A stretch of DNA of 47,197 bases from an uncultured Bacteriovoracaceae bacterium (GTDB taxonomy: Bacteria > Bdellovibrionota > Bacteriovoracia > Bacteriovoracales > Bacteriovoracaceae). Both the position numbers and the translations under genes were made by a program. The notes beneath the pieces were generated by a model. It did no database searches. It worked only from the letters and a program-made list of their open reading frames with translations, and had not been told where the DNA came from. The DNA lies in the NCBI GenBank assembly GCA_938034385.1, contig CALHLC010000023.1, positions 1 through 47,197 of the forward strand. Reading direction: 5' to 3'. This document shows, in pieces, positions 1 through 6,740 of the stretch (position 1 is the stretch's first letter; every line of letters begins with the position of its first letter).

Positions 1-247
1 ATTCAGTATAGGCTTTATCTTTCTTTGTAATCCCTTTAAATAGTTTTTGATTTTCAATTCTTCTTAACAATTGAAGTCTCTCTGAATAAAGTTCAAATAA
101 ACGATAAGAAATATTATGATCTCTACGTTTCATCTTAACGATAGATCGAATCTCTAGTTTTACTAGGTTTAAAATCTTTTTTTCTTTTTTAGAGCCAAAT
201 ACGAGTTGGGTTGAAAAGATTAATATAATTAGTAGTAGTTTTTTCAA
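1..247 (-). CDS. Exported protein, N-terminal part only (runs off the left edge)
   Basis: An open frame continues without a stop from a TTG at 245-247 to the window edge, about 82 codons. The TTG directly follows the TAA of the upstream ExbD gene, so translation is probably coupled. No ATG lies near that would keep the leader. The first residues (MKKLLLIILIFSTQLVFG) form a clear Sec signal peptide. A basic, helical, Leu/Arg/Lys-rich segment follows, with no Cys at the cleavage site, so it looks periplasmic. As last visible gene of a TolQ/TolR operon it may be another TPR or Glt-type periplasmic protein, but the visible part does not prove a family. Confidence is high that it is coding and low on function. 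Confidence 0.7.
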   Translation of the reverse strand, partial: MKKLLLIILIFSTQLVFGSKKEKKILNLVKLEIRSIVKMKRRDHNISYRLFELYSERLQLLRRIENQKLFKGITKKDKAYTE

Positions 248-730
248 TTATCCGCCATTTCCTCTAACGATAAATTTAAAGTTTTCAAACTCTTGCTGTG
301 AAGCAATAGTCATTACTCTATCAACTTTTTCGTATTTAATAGTATTATCTAATACAAAATTTATATGATTTGCTTTTTGATCTTTTGCTGCATTTTTTAC
401 CTCTTGTAACTTTGCACCTAAAAGATTCCCAAGGTCAGGGTTTGATAAATTAGTGATTAACTTATTATTTAAGTACACATCTTCTGCGTTTGTGATTTGT
501 ACGGTTGGTCCAAATTGACCTAAATCTTGAGATGTTGAAACAGTAAGATCTAAGTTTTTAACCAAATCAAGCTCTAGTGAACTTGCATTATAACTTTTAA
601 GTAAAAAAACCAATAAAATTACTAAAATATCTAAAAGAGAAGTAATATCAACTTCCTCTTGCTCTTTTTTACCGTTACCAGATTTATATTTTTTCTGGTA
701 AATACTCATGTCATAAGTTCTTCTTCTCAT
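248..730 (-). CDS. ExbD/TolR-family proton-channel subunit (second copy)
   Basis: This 160-residue protein has the ExbD/TolR layout: a short basic cytoplasmic tail, one membrane helix at about residues 30-46, then a periplasmic domain. The helix carries the conserved Asp in the motif DITSLLDILVILLVF, which in this family sits in the proton path of the ExbB/ExbD and MotA/MotB motors. It starts 2 bp after the preceding ExbD gene, with a GGAG ribosome site lying inside that gene's end. Two different ExbD proteins beside one TolQ protein is the arrangement of the AglR-AglQ-AglS gliding motor of myxobacteria. That assignment is inferred from context; ExbD membership itself is secure. Confidence 0.88.
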   Translation of the reverse strand: MRRRTYDMSIYQKKYKSGNGKKEQEEVDITSLLDILVILLVFLLKSYNASSLELDLVKNLDLTVSTSQDLGQFGPTVQITNAEDVYLNNKLITNLSNPDLGNLLGAKLQEVKNAAKDQKANHINFVLDNTIKYEKVDRVMTIASQQEFENFKFIVRGNGG

Positions 731-732
731 TC

Positions 733-1212
733 TTACTCCATTGACTCAAAGGCTACAGACCTGAAAATCTTTTCTTTTTTCGAACCAGGTAAAGTAACAT
801 ACTGTTGAGCAGCATCAACAACCTTAATAACTCTTTTGAAGTCAACATTCTTATGAGGTTTCACAATTATTGAGTTCTCTTTTAAATTATCTTTCTTTAA
901 CTTTATTAAAAATGCTCTGAATTCAGAAAATGAACCATCTTCCCATTTAAACTTGGAAACTAGCTTTTCTTTCATTCCTTCAGTTACTCTTATTTCTTCT
1001 TCGAAAATATGAACTCTGAAGTTTTTACTTTTAATATCACCTGCACTGGTATTACTACTAACCTCTTCAATAATCGGCTTCTTAGTATTAATCTCATATA
1101 GATCAATAAACTGAGCAGACATCAATAAGAAAAAGATAAATATAAATACGGCATCAAGAATAGGGATAACATTTACCCTCTCCTGTTTACCAAATCCTTT
1201 CTTTCTTAGCAT
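733..1212 (-). CDS. ExbD/TolR-family proton-channel subunit (first copy)
   Basis: 159 residues. The N-terminus is basic, followed by a single membrane helix at about residues 15-36 with the family Asp in PILDAVFIFIFFLLM. The periplasmic domain of about 115 residues ends in a typical ExbD alpha/beta pattern (IIVKPHKNVDF, VVDAAQQ). It lies 26 bp downstream of the TolQ-like gene and 2 bp upstream of the second ExbD gene, so all three are probably co-translated as one stator complex. The family is known to convert the proton gradient into force on envelope partners. Which partner is used here (gliding, Tol-Pal-like or TonB-like) is not shown, although the operon favours Agl/Glt. Confidence 0.88.
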   Translation of the reverse strand: MLRKKGFGKQERVNVIPILDAVFIFIFFLLMSAQFIDLYEINTKKPIIEEVSSNTSAGDIKSKNFRVHIFEEEIRVTEGMKEKLVSKFKWEDGSFSEFRAFLIKLKKDNLKENSIIVKPHKNVDFKRVIKVVDAAQQYVTLPGSKKEKIFRSVAFESME

Positions 1213-1238
1213 TTCTTGCCCCTAGTTAGTTCTTAGTT

Positions 1239-1958
1239 TTATGCAGCTTTTTCAGCGTCAGCATATTCTTTATTTTTTCTTGTTCCAACAAGATCAATTA
1301 ATCTCATGCTGTACTCATCTACATCAGTAACAATTTTTTCGGCCTTACTAGTAAGGTATGAATGAATAACTAATAATGTAATCGCACTAATTAGACCAAA
1401 AGCCGTCGTATTCATGGCCTTTGCAATACCTTGAGCTAGTAGTAATGCCTTCTCACTTGGATCGGCACTTGCAACAGCAGCAAATGATTGGATCAAACCA
1501 TAAATTGTTCCAAGTAGCCCCATTAGTGTAGAAATATTTGCAACTAATGCAATAGTTCCTAAGCCTCTGGCAACTTTCGAATTCACGCTGATAATTGAAG
1601 CTTCAATTATATCTTGAATTTGTTGTCTACTTTGATTAGTCCTTTTTAGACCTTCTTTCAAAACATCACCTAGGTGAGTATTTGATTTCTGGCAAACTTG
1701 AATGGCTTTTTCAACTTGGTTGTTTAAAACAAAGTTCTTAACTTGTCCCATCAAAGAACTTCCATCTACATCAGATTTTTGAAGTTTCATAAACTTGTAA
1801 ACAGATAGTACTAAAGCAGCAATCCAGGCAAATAGGATCACCCACATGGCAATACCACCATCTTCCATAAATTGGGCCATTCCCCCAAAAAATCCTACAC
1901 TATTTTCTACTTTCTCTACTGTGTCTAGTGTTGTTTCTACTGCTTGAGTTGATTCCAT
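1239..1958 (-). CDS. MotA/TolQ/ExbB-family proton-channel protein (AglR-like)
   Basis: 239 residues with three membrane segments: about 35-57, about 137-160 (motif LMGLLGTIYGLIQSF, the conserved TolQ/ExbB channel helix) and about 183-205 (MNTTAFGLISAITLLVIHS). The cytoplasmic loop between helices 1 and 2 is of usual TolQ length. A strong ribosome site (AAGGAGG) lies 4-5 bases before the ATG. It is followed by two ExbD genes and preceded by a small exported protein, a repeat protein and an outer-membrane barrel. That set resembles the AglRQS motor plus Glt proteins of Myxococcus and their Bdellovibrio counterparts. The family is certain; the gliding role is inferred. Confidence 0.9.
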   Translation of the reverse strand: MESTQAVETTLDTVEKVENSVGFFGGMAQFMEDGGIAMWVILFAWIAALVLSVYKFMKLQKSDVDGSSLMGQVKNFVLNNQVEKAIQVCQKSNTHLGDVLKEGLKRTNQSRQQIQDIIEASIISVNSKVARGLGTIALVANISTLMGLLGTIYGLIQSFAAVASADPSEKALLLAQGIAKAMNTTAFGLISAITLLVIHSYLTSKAEKIVTDVDEYSMRLIDLVGTRKNKEYADAEKAA

Positions 1959-1971
1959 TGAATCCTCCTTC

Positions 1972-2220
1972 TTATCTCAAATTTAAAACGTCATTTCTTA
2001 TTTCATATTTAAAATTTTCTCTATCATAGAGTTTCATTCTAAATCTCTTTCTCTTATCGCCTTGTATCGAAAGATCGCCGGGAGTTAGGACTTCCCCTTC
2101 AATCTCCATATTCCCTAGGTCTACTCTTTGTCTTTTGACATATTTTTCAACCACTCTTTCTTGAGCAAAGGATAAATTTAATCCAAAAAATAGTAATGTA
2201 AAAACACAGTATTTTGTCAT
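1972..2220 (-). CDS. Small periplasmic protein, CglF-like
   Basis: 82 residues with a signal peptide (cleavage expected after LSFAQ or nearby) and a mature part of about 60 residues. The mature part has the segments EGEVLTPGDLSIQGDKRKRF and a C-terminal RENF...RNDV. Short exported proteins with such an 'E-G-E-(V/I)-x-x-P' start and a basic 'RRRF' stretch sit beside TolQ/TolR genes in delta-proteobacterial gliding clusters (CglF type); I match it from memory, without an alignment. Start choice: ATG with an AAGGAAT ribosome site, 4 bp after the preceding gene. It may bridge the inner-membrane motor and the outer membrane. Confidence 0.6.
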   Translation of the reverse strand: MTKYCVFTLLFFGLNLSFAQERVVEKYVKRQRVDLGNMEIEGEVLTPGDLSIQGDKRKRFRMKLYDRENFKYEIRNDVLNLR

Positions 2221-2224
2221 ATTT

Positions 2225-3652
2225 TTATTCCTTATTATTCTTATCGACCTCTTTGCAATTAGACTTTAATCCAAATGAATAATCTCCTAATTCATCTGCC
2301 CAAAAAGCTCCTTGAAAGGTGAAAAAATACTCATCTGTGTCTCTGTTAACGTTTTCAAGGCCACCTCGTGCCCTTTTGGCAACTAAAGTTTTATCATTAT
2401 AGAGGAGATCTTTTTTCCTAGAGATAACCTCTAATCGAATATTAAACATCTCACTAGCGACAAAGTTGATTTGATTAATAAAGTAATAGAAATACTCTTG
2501 AACATGTCTACCAATTCTTTCTCTCATCTTTTTCATCGTAAATTCTAAGAACTCTAAGTCTCTTTTACTTGCTCCCTTAGCCTTTAATCTTTTATATTCT
2601 TTTCTGGTCTTCTTATAAGATCCATAGTGTAGATTTACTTTAAGTTTTTTCTTTAATTGATTTTTTAAACTTTTAACATATGAGTTATCTAACTTACTGT
2701 TTAATTTTCTATCAATAAAATTAAAGTAAAATTCAGCATCTTTATGTTTCTTTACGTAGCTTCTTAAGTTTAAGGATCTTTTCTTATAAACTTTGAAGAA
2801 TTTCTCAATTAAAATAGCAGTATCGTTATAAAGGCAAAGGTTATAATAATTTAGTGCTTTGAGTATTTCAGCTTCAGGTAAGAAATAAGAAGCTAACAGA
2901 GGAGATTCATAGGTCATTAAAAGACCAAGACTTCTATTGTAATCTTTTAGTTGATAATAATTCCAAGCTTTCTCTAATAATAAATATGGCCAAGAAAATG
3001 CTGTTTTAGGAATATCAGTATAAATTGCATTGGATCTTGCATATTTATCTTTTCCGTAAAGCTCCCGAGCATAATTAATCTGACAGTTTTCTCTTATCAA
3101 ATCATAATAGAGTTTAAACTTTTTAGCGAAAGCCCCTCCAGATTTTTTATGAGCAGACTTTATACATTGTTTTAAGTAAGTCTTAAACTGAGGGTCACCT
3201 TTAAGTTGTAGAGTGCTTCCAATAATGAGTCTTGCTTCAGGGTAGAATTTATTACTATCAGGAACAGATGAAGCGTAGGCCATCGATTTTTTATAATCTT
3301 TCTTTTTAAAGTAATGATTAGCCAAATGAAGACTAATATAAGGATTATTAATTTGTTCTAATAATTCAGGATCATATAGATATAAAGGTAAAGTACCAGT
3401 TTGACCTAATAATCGAGTTAATAATTTGTTTTCTTTCTTACTTACACCATTATTTTTCTTTATAAGAGAAAATAGAAAATACAGTGATAAGTTATAATTT
3501 TTGTTTCGATAATGCTTGACTGCTTTTTTATAAAAAAGTTTCGATGAAGACTTTGCTTTTTGTTCTTTTTTCTTAACTGGTTTTTTTTCATCCTTAGAAA
3601 AACCAGTTAAGTTCAAAGTTATACATAGAATAAAAATTAAGTATGTTTTCAT
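2225..3652 (-). CDS. Exported TPR-like repeat protein of the gliding-type operon
   Basis: 475 residues from the ATG at 3650-3652. A longer frame could begin at 3676, but only the inner ATG places the signal peptide (MKTYLIFILCITLNLTGFS) at the N-terminus, and it starts 1 bp after the upstream stop. The mature protein begins with a Lys-rich linker. It then shows many helical pairs with Tyr/Leu/Ala spacing typical of tetratricopeptide repeats (for example LFYKKAVKHYRNKNYNLSLY, YYQLKDYNRSLGLL). The C-terminal third is helical and charged. By position it resembles the TPR proteins GltC or GltE of the Glt complex. TPR character is likely; the exact orthology is not established. Confidence 0.75.
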   Translation of the reverse strand: MKTYLIFILCITLNLTGFSKDEKKPVKKKEQKAKSSSKLFYKKAVKHYRNKNYNLSLYFLFSLIKKNNGVSKKENKLLTRLLGQTGTLPLYLYDPELLEQINNPYISLHLANHYFKKKDYKKSMAYASSVPDSNKFYPEARLIIGSTLQLKGDPQFKTYLKQCIKSAHKKSGGAFAKKFKLYYDLIRENCQINYARELYGKDKYARSNAIYTDIPKTAFSWPYLLLEKAWNYYQLKDYNRSLGLLMTYESPLLASYFLPEAEILKALNYYNLCLYNDTAILIEKFFKVYKKRSLNLRSYVKKHKDAEFYFNFIDRKLNSKLDNSYVKSLKNQLKKKLKVNLHYGSYKKTRKEYKRLKAKGASKRDLEFLEFTMKKMRERIGRHVQEYFYYFINQINFVASEMFNIRLEVISRKKDLLYNDKTLVAKRARGGLENVNRDTDEYFFTFQGAFWADELGDYSFGLKSNCKEVDKNNKE

Positions 3653-3653
3653 A

Positions 3654-4385
3654 TTAAAATGTGTATCCAATTCCAATCATGAAATCATAAAAATCTGTAA
3701 TTTTTTTATTTCCTGGTAAGTTCTCTTTTAACTCTGCTGGCAAGTGAACTTTCCCGACAGTATCACCTGTAAACCAAAAAATTTTTATTTCAGTATTTAA
3801 ATGCCAGTTTTTTGTGATCCTAACTTTAAAGTCTGTTTTTACAGCGATAGCAGTTTGCGTTTCATCATCAAACCTTTCAGCTAAACCATTATCTCCAACT
3901 GTTTTTAAATTTGAAGCGGTTTGTAAGTAAGCACCACCTAATCCAAATCCCCAATCAAAATAAAATATTTTATTAAAAGTATTAATCTTTCCATAAAATG
4001 GAGTCCATAATAGCATTGCTCCCAAAGCCATTTCAGGTCTTCTAAGAAAAGGAGTTATCCCAGTAATTCTTTTAATCTCATTATAATTAAATGCAAAAGA
4101 GTTAAAATACTTTGTTCCAAATAGTTCTAGGCCCCATTCTTCAGCAAAGTAATAACCTAACTTTAGAGAGGCTGAATGGGTATTTAGAAACTCATCACCA
4201 AAGGCAATAGATCCATCTAGTTCTAAAAAGATTGAGTTTTTCTTCTTGTACAACTTATTTTGAAGAACATAGACTGACTTATCAGGATCTAGCCACAAAA
4301 AGTCATAAAGGGAGTCTTCAGAAGAGTATAGATTTATACCCATAGTAGTCACCAAGCAAATTAATAATACTTTTAAATTTTTCAT
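3654..4385 (-). CDS. Outer-membrane beta-barrel protein of the Glt/OMP_myx type
   Basis: 243 residues with a signal peptide and then about ten alternating amphipathic strands ending in aromatic Phe (GIGYTF), as in outer-membrane barrels. The run YVLQNKLYKKKNSIFLELDG, the later 'LKLGYYFAEEWGLELFGT' and 'PFYGKINTFNKIFYFDWGFG' resemble the outer-membrane barrel family of myxobacteria and Bdellovibrio that includes GltA/GltB. It is first in the operon. A good ribosome site (AAGGAAG) precedes the ATG at 4385, and the next gene starts 1 bp after its stop. Its likely job is an outer-membrane anchor for the machine driven by the TolQ/ExbD motor. Barrel nature is strong; the Glt link is inferred. Confidence 0.78.
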   Translation of the reverse strand: MKNLKVLLICLVTTMGINLYSSEDSLYDFLWLDPDKSVYVLQNKLYKKKNSIFLELDGSIAFGDEFLNTHSASLKLGYYFAEEWGLELFGTKYFNSFAFNYNEIKRITGITPFLRRPEMALGAMLLWTPFYGKINTFNKIFYFDWGFGLGGAYLQTASNLKTVGDNGLAERFDDETQTAIAVKTDFKVRITKNWHLNTEIKIFWFTGDTVGKVHLPAELKENLPGNKKITDFYDFMIGIGYTF

Positions 4386-4447
4386 TTTTATCTTCCTTGA
4401 TAAACTTTTCGCACCATGTATGATTTTTACTAATTTGCTATAGTTCA

Positions 4448-4466
4448 GAGGGAAAATTTTTCCCTC
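4448..4466. other. 19-bp inverted repeat between two minus-strand genes
   Basis: GAGGGAAAA and TTTTCCCTC flank a single T, a perfect 9-bp inverted repeat. It lies 14 bp downstream of the VWA lipoprotein gene and 62 bp upstream of the barrel gene, both on the minus strand. As RNA it would form a 7-bp stem with an A/U loop. No uridine run follows on either strand, so it is a weak terminator candidate and could instead be an operator for the gliding-type operon. Confidence 0.45.
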
Positions 4467-4480
4467 GCCCTGTAGTTGAG

Positions 4481-5656
4481 TTATTTTTTCTGGTATTCGA
4501 CTTTAATATCTGCTCCTACTCTTGGTCTACTTCCCTCTTTAAATTCAATTGAGTTTAAAGTTGAATTATAGTTCCAATTATCTGAGTGAAGAAACAATGA
4601 ATCTACATAGACTTTAATACTGTCTACTTTAGGAGTTTGAGAAAGAACAAAGTTTTGAATATTAATTACAATATTTTCTCCAATCTTATTTAAAGTATTG
4701 AAAAAGTCTTGATTAATTTCTTCATTTAATCCATTTGTTCTTTCTGCAGCTTCAATATATCGTTTTCCACCATTTGTAAGAGATCCTCCAGATCCTTCAA
4801 GATCTTTCGTCCTAACAATTGCATGCATTTGTAATTCAGTTTTATTCTTTAGAAAGCTCTGGGCGTGTTCTACATAAGATACTACAGAGTCACCACTTTG
4901 ATCTTCTTCATCAGAAACATAAATTATCGCTGTATGAGAATTTTCTCTAAAGAACTCTTGCGAATACTTATCAAAAAAGATTTGAGCTGCTTCAAGGCCT
5001 TTTTCTACATGATGACCATTGACTCCAACCTGTACTGCTCTTTCGAAATTTGCAAAGAATGTACTTGGATCTTGAGCATGAAACTCACTTGTTAAAGTAT
5101 CATCAAGTCTCCAATCAGGTTCACCAGGTGAATTTAAAGTATCAGTTGTAACAATATTCATTCTAAAATCAATATCTTGAGCAACAAAGTGTTTAATAAA
5201 TTGGTTGAAATTATCAGCAATAGCCTCTTGTTCATTTTTCATTGATCCTGAATCATCAATAACCCATAGAAGGTCAATTTTATTCTCTTGTGTTGGATTT
5301 ACAGTAAAGTTATCTGTTATAGTATCAATTGGTCCACCGTCATCACTCCCACCATCATCACTTCCAGCGGTGTCGTCACCAGCAGAATCATCTCCACCTG
5401 TATCATCACCTGAAGTGTCATTACCACCTGTATCATCTCCAGCAGAATCATCTCCTCCTGTAGAGTGTCCATCTTCTGCTCCTCCCATATCATGAGATCC
5501 AGTAACTGCTCCTGATCTCCCATCACCTTCTCCTCCATCGTCTCCTTGAGCAGCTTCAATCGTACCTTCGTAAAAAGAAGTGTCTTGACACGAAACACTG
5601 AAAAAAAGAATTGAAAAAATAGATAGGATTCTAAACATTGAATAGGCGGTTTTCAT
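4481..5656 (-). CDS. VWA-domain lipoprotein with an Asp/Gly-rich linker
   Basis: 391 residues. The leader ends in a lipobox with Cys23 (FFSVSCQD), so the protein is probably lipid-anchored. Residues 35-110 are a low-complexity linker built of GGDDSAGDDT-like units, strongly acidic and flexible. A von Willebrand A domain follows. Its metal-binding motif is D134-D-S136-G-S138 (LLWVIDDSGSM), and the later YVSDEEDQSGD loop fits the family. The last 60 residues form a separate beta-rich tail. The start is supported by AAAGGAG before the ATG. Such proteins usually bind ligands through Mg at the bacterial surface; the partner is unknown. It is monocistronic, with a candidate sigma-28 promoter upstream. 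Confidence 0.82.
   Translation of the reverse strand: MKTAYSMFRILSIFSILFFSVSCQDTSFYEGTIEAAQGDDGGEGDGRSGAVTGSHDMGGAEDGHSTGGDDSAGDDTGGNDTSGDDTGGDDSAGDDTAGSDDGGSDDGGPIDTITDNFTVNPTQENKIDLLWVIDDSGSMKNEQEAIADNFNQFIKHFVAQDIDFRMNIVTTDTLNSPGEPDWRLDDTLTSEFHAQDPSTFFANFERAVQVGVNGHHVEKGLEAAQIFFDKYSQEFFRENSHTAIIYVSDEEDQSGDSVVSYVEHAQSFLKNKTELQMHAIVRTKDLEGSGGSLTNGGKRYIEAAERTNGLNEEINQDFFNTLNKIGENIVINIQNFVLSQTPKVDSIKVYVDSLFLHSDNWNYNSTLNSIEFKEGSRPRVGADIKVEYQKK
5335..5470. repeat. Imperfect 15-bp tandem repeats encoding the Asp/Gly linker
   Basis: The stretch is made of imperfect 15-bp units such as (minus strand) GGAGATGATTCTGCT and GGTGATGATACAGGT, coding for five-residue Gly-Asp-Asp-Ser/Thr-Ala/Gly steps. 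The segment CCAGCAGAATCATCTCC occurs twice, 48 bp apart. The repeats sit wholly inside the VWA lipoprotein gene and are in frame. Length variation between strains is therefore likely and would not break the gene. Confidence 0.75.
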
Positions 5657-5898
5657 AAATTTTCTCCTTTAACCCTTGAACTTTAATCGGCTTGGTTAAA
5701 ACTTACTTAAATAGTAAGGTATGTTATTCCCAAATAATTTTTCCATTAATTAATACCGGCTTAACCATTTGAAATCTTTGGCTTTATAAAAATAAATTGA
5801 TGAATTATCAGTAAAGGTAGAAAAACATCTAAACTGTGGTGAGTGATACATAAAGTAGGCAGTTTAATATTTAGAAGAAAATTTAAAAATTGATAAGA
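5657..5898. other. Intergenic region between the Nif3 and VWA genes
   Basis: This 242-bp AT-rich gap holds the candidate sigma-28 promoter near its left end. Near its right end is an inverted repeat TAAACTG (5830-5836) / CAGTTTA (5860-5866) with a 23-base loop. On the minus strand the right-hand repeat is followed shortly by a T-rich stretch, so it could end the Nif3 transcript, but the stem is short. I see no small gene or RNA here. Confidence 0.4.
5684..5710 (-). promoter_or_regulatory. Candidate sigma-28 (FliA-type) promoter of the VWA lipoprotein gene
   Basis: On the minus strand GCCGATTA (5691-5684) matches seven of eight bases of the sigma-28 -10 element GCCGATAA. Eleven bases upstream lies TTAAGTAA (5710-5703), which matches five of eight of TAAAGTTT. 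Transcription would begin near 5676, about 20 bp before the start codon and its AAAGGAG site. The -10 match is good and the -35 match is only fair. Confidence 0.4.
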
Positions 5899-6657
5899 TT
5901 AAGCAAGGTTTTTAGAGTCAAAGAAAATTACCTCTATTTCAAACTCATTTTTTATTTTTTCCATTAAACTTTGTATACCAAATTTTTCTGTCGCGTGGTG
6001 GCCGCAAGCAAAGTAATCAATACCTGCCTCAATAGCATCATGCCAATTATATTCACTAATTTCACCAGTTAAATATGCATCAAATCCTTTAAGATAAGCT
6101 TGTTTCCATTCATTATTTGCTCCACCAGTAATGATAGCAATTGATTTCAAGACTTTTTGTTCATTAGCAGATGCATGGATAACTTGATGATTAAAGATAT
6201 CTTTTAGTTCAATTGCTAAGTCAGCAGCTTGAATATTCTTGTTAAACTCTCCAGAAACACCTAAGAAGTTTCCTTTGTATTCTCCAAAAGGTTTAATGTT
6301 AACAAGTTCTAGCTTATTGGCTATAACAGCAGCATTCCCTAACTCTAAATGAGCATCAAGAGGCAAGTGATATCCAAATAAAGAAATATCATGTTTTATA
6401 AGCGGAGCTACCCTATTATAAAACTGCTTTGTAATGACGTTTTTTTGGTAATTCCAAAAGATTCCATGATGAGTAATTAAACTATCACATTGGTGTTCAA
6501 TACATTTCTCAATAGCTTCTCTGGTAGCAGAGACACTGAAGCCAATTTTTTGTATTTCCTCCTTACCTTGAACTTGTAATCCGTTAGGACCATAATCTTT
6601 GAAATCTTTTATATTTAAAAATTCATTTAATTTTTTTTCTAACTCTATTTGTTTCAT
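5899..6657 (-). CDS. Nif3-like dinuclear metal-centre protein (YbgI / GTP cyclohydrolase 1 type 2 homologue)
   Basis: 252 residues, the usual length of the short YbgI/Nif3 form without the inserted PII-like domain. Family marks in order: NGLQVQG near residue 25, ITHHGIFW near 62, YHLPLDAH near 97 and the C-terminal ACGHHATEKFG. The His residues in these motifs are those that bind the paired metal ions. The family forms toroidal hexamers. Despite the database name its biochemical role is unsettled, and Nif3 proteins are often linked to cofactor or iron-sulfur metabolism. It follows lpd on the same strand with 83 bp between, part of which looks like a terminator, so it may have its own promoter. 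Confidence 0.9.
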   Translation of the reverse strand: MKQIELEKKLNEFLNIKDFKDYGPNGLQVQGKEEIQKIGFSVSATREAIEKCIEHQCDSLITHHGIFWNYQKNVITKQFYNRVAPLIKHDISLFGYHLPLDAHLELGNAAVIANKLELVNIKPFGEYKGNFLGVSGEFNKNIQAADLAIELKDIFNHQVIHASANEQKVLKSIAIITGGANNEWKQAYLKGFDAYLTGEISEYNWHDAIEAGIDYFACGHHATEKFGIQSLMEKIKNEFEIEVIFFDSKNLA

Positions 6658-6690
6658 TCTTTGAGTATATTAAACTCTTTCTAGTACTTC

Positions 6691-6738
6691 GATTTAAAAA
6701 TAAAAACCTAAAGGAATATGCGACCTTTCACCTTTTAG
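6691..6738 (-). terminator. Probable Rho-independent terminator after lpd
   Basis: Reading the minus strand just after the lpd stop, CTAAAAGG (6738-6731) can pair with CCTTTAG (6714-6708) with one bulged A, and GTTTTTATTTTT follows. The uridine run is convincing. The stem is short and its loop is 16 bases, so the strength is uncertain. Confidence 0.5.
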
Positions 6739-6740
6739 AA

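Noticed and set aside
5205-5598. Long overlapping frames on both strands across the VWA linker
   Set aside because: They come from the low-complexity 15-bp repeats; the translated products are simple Ser/Pro or Met/Leu/Glu runs without a ribosome site.
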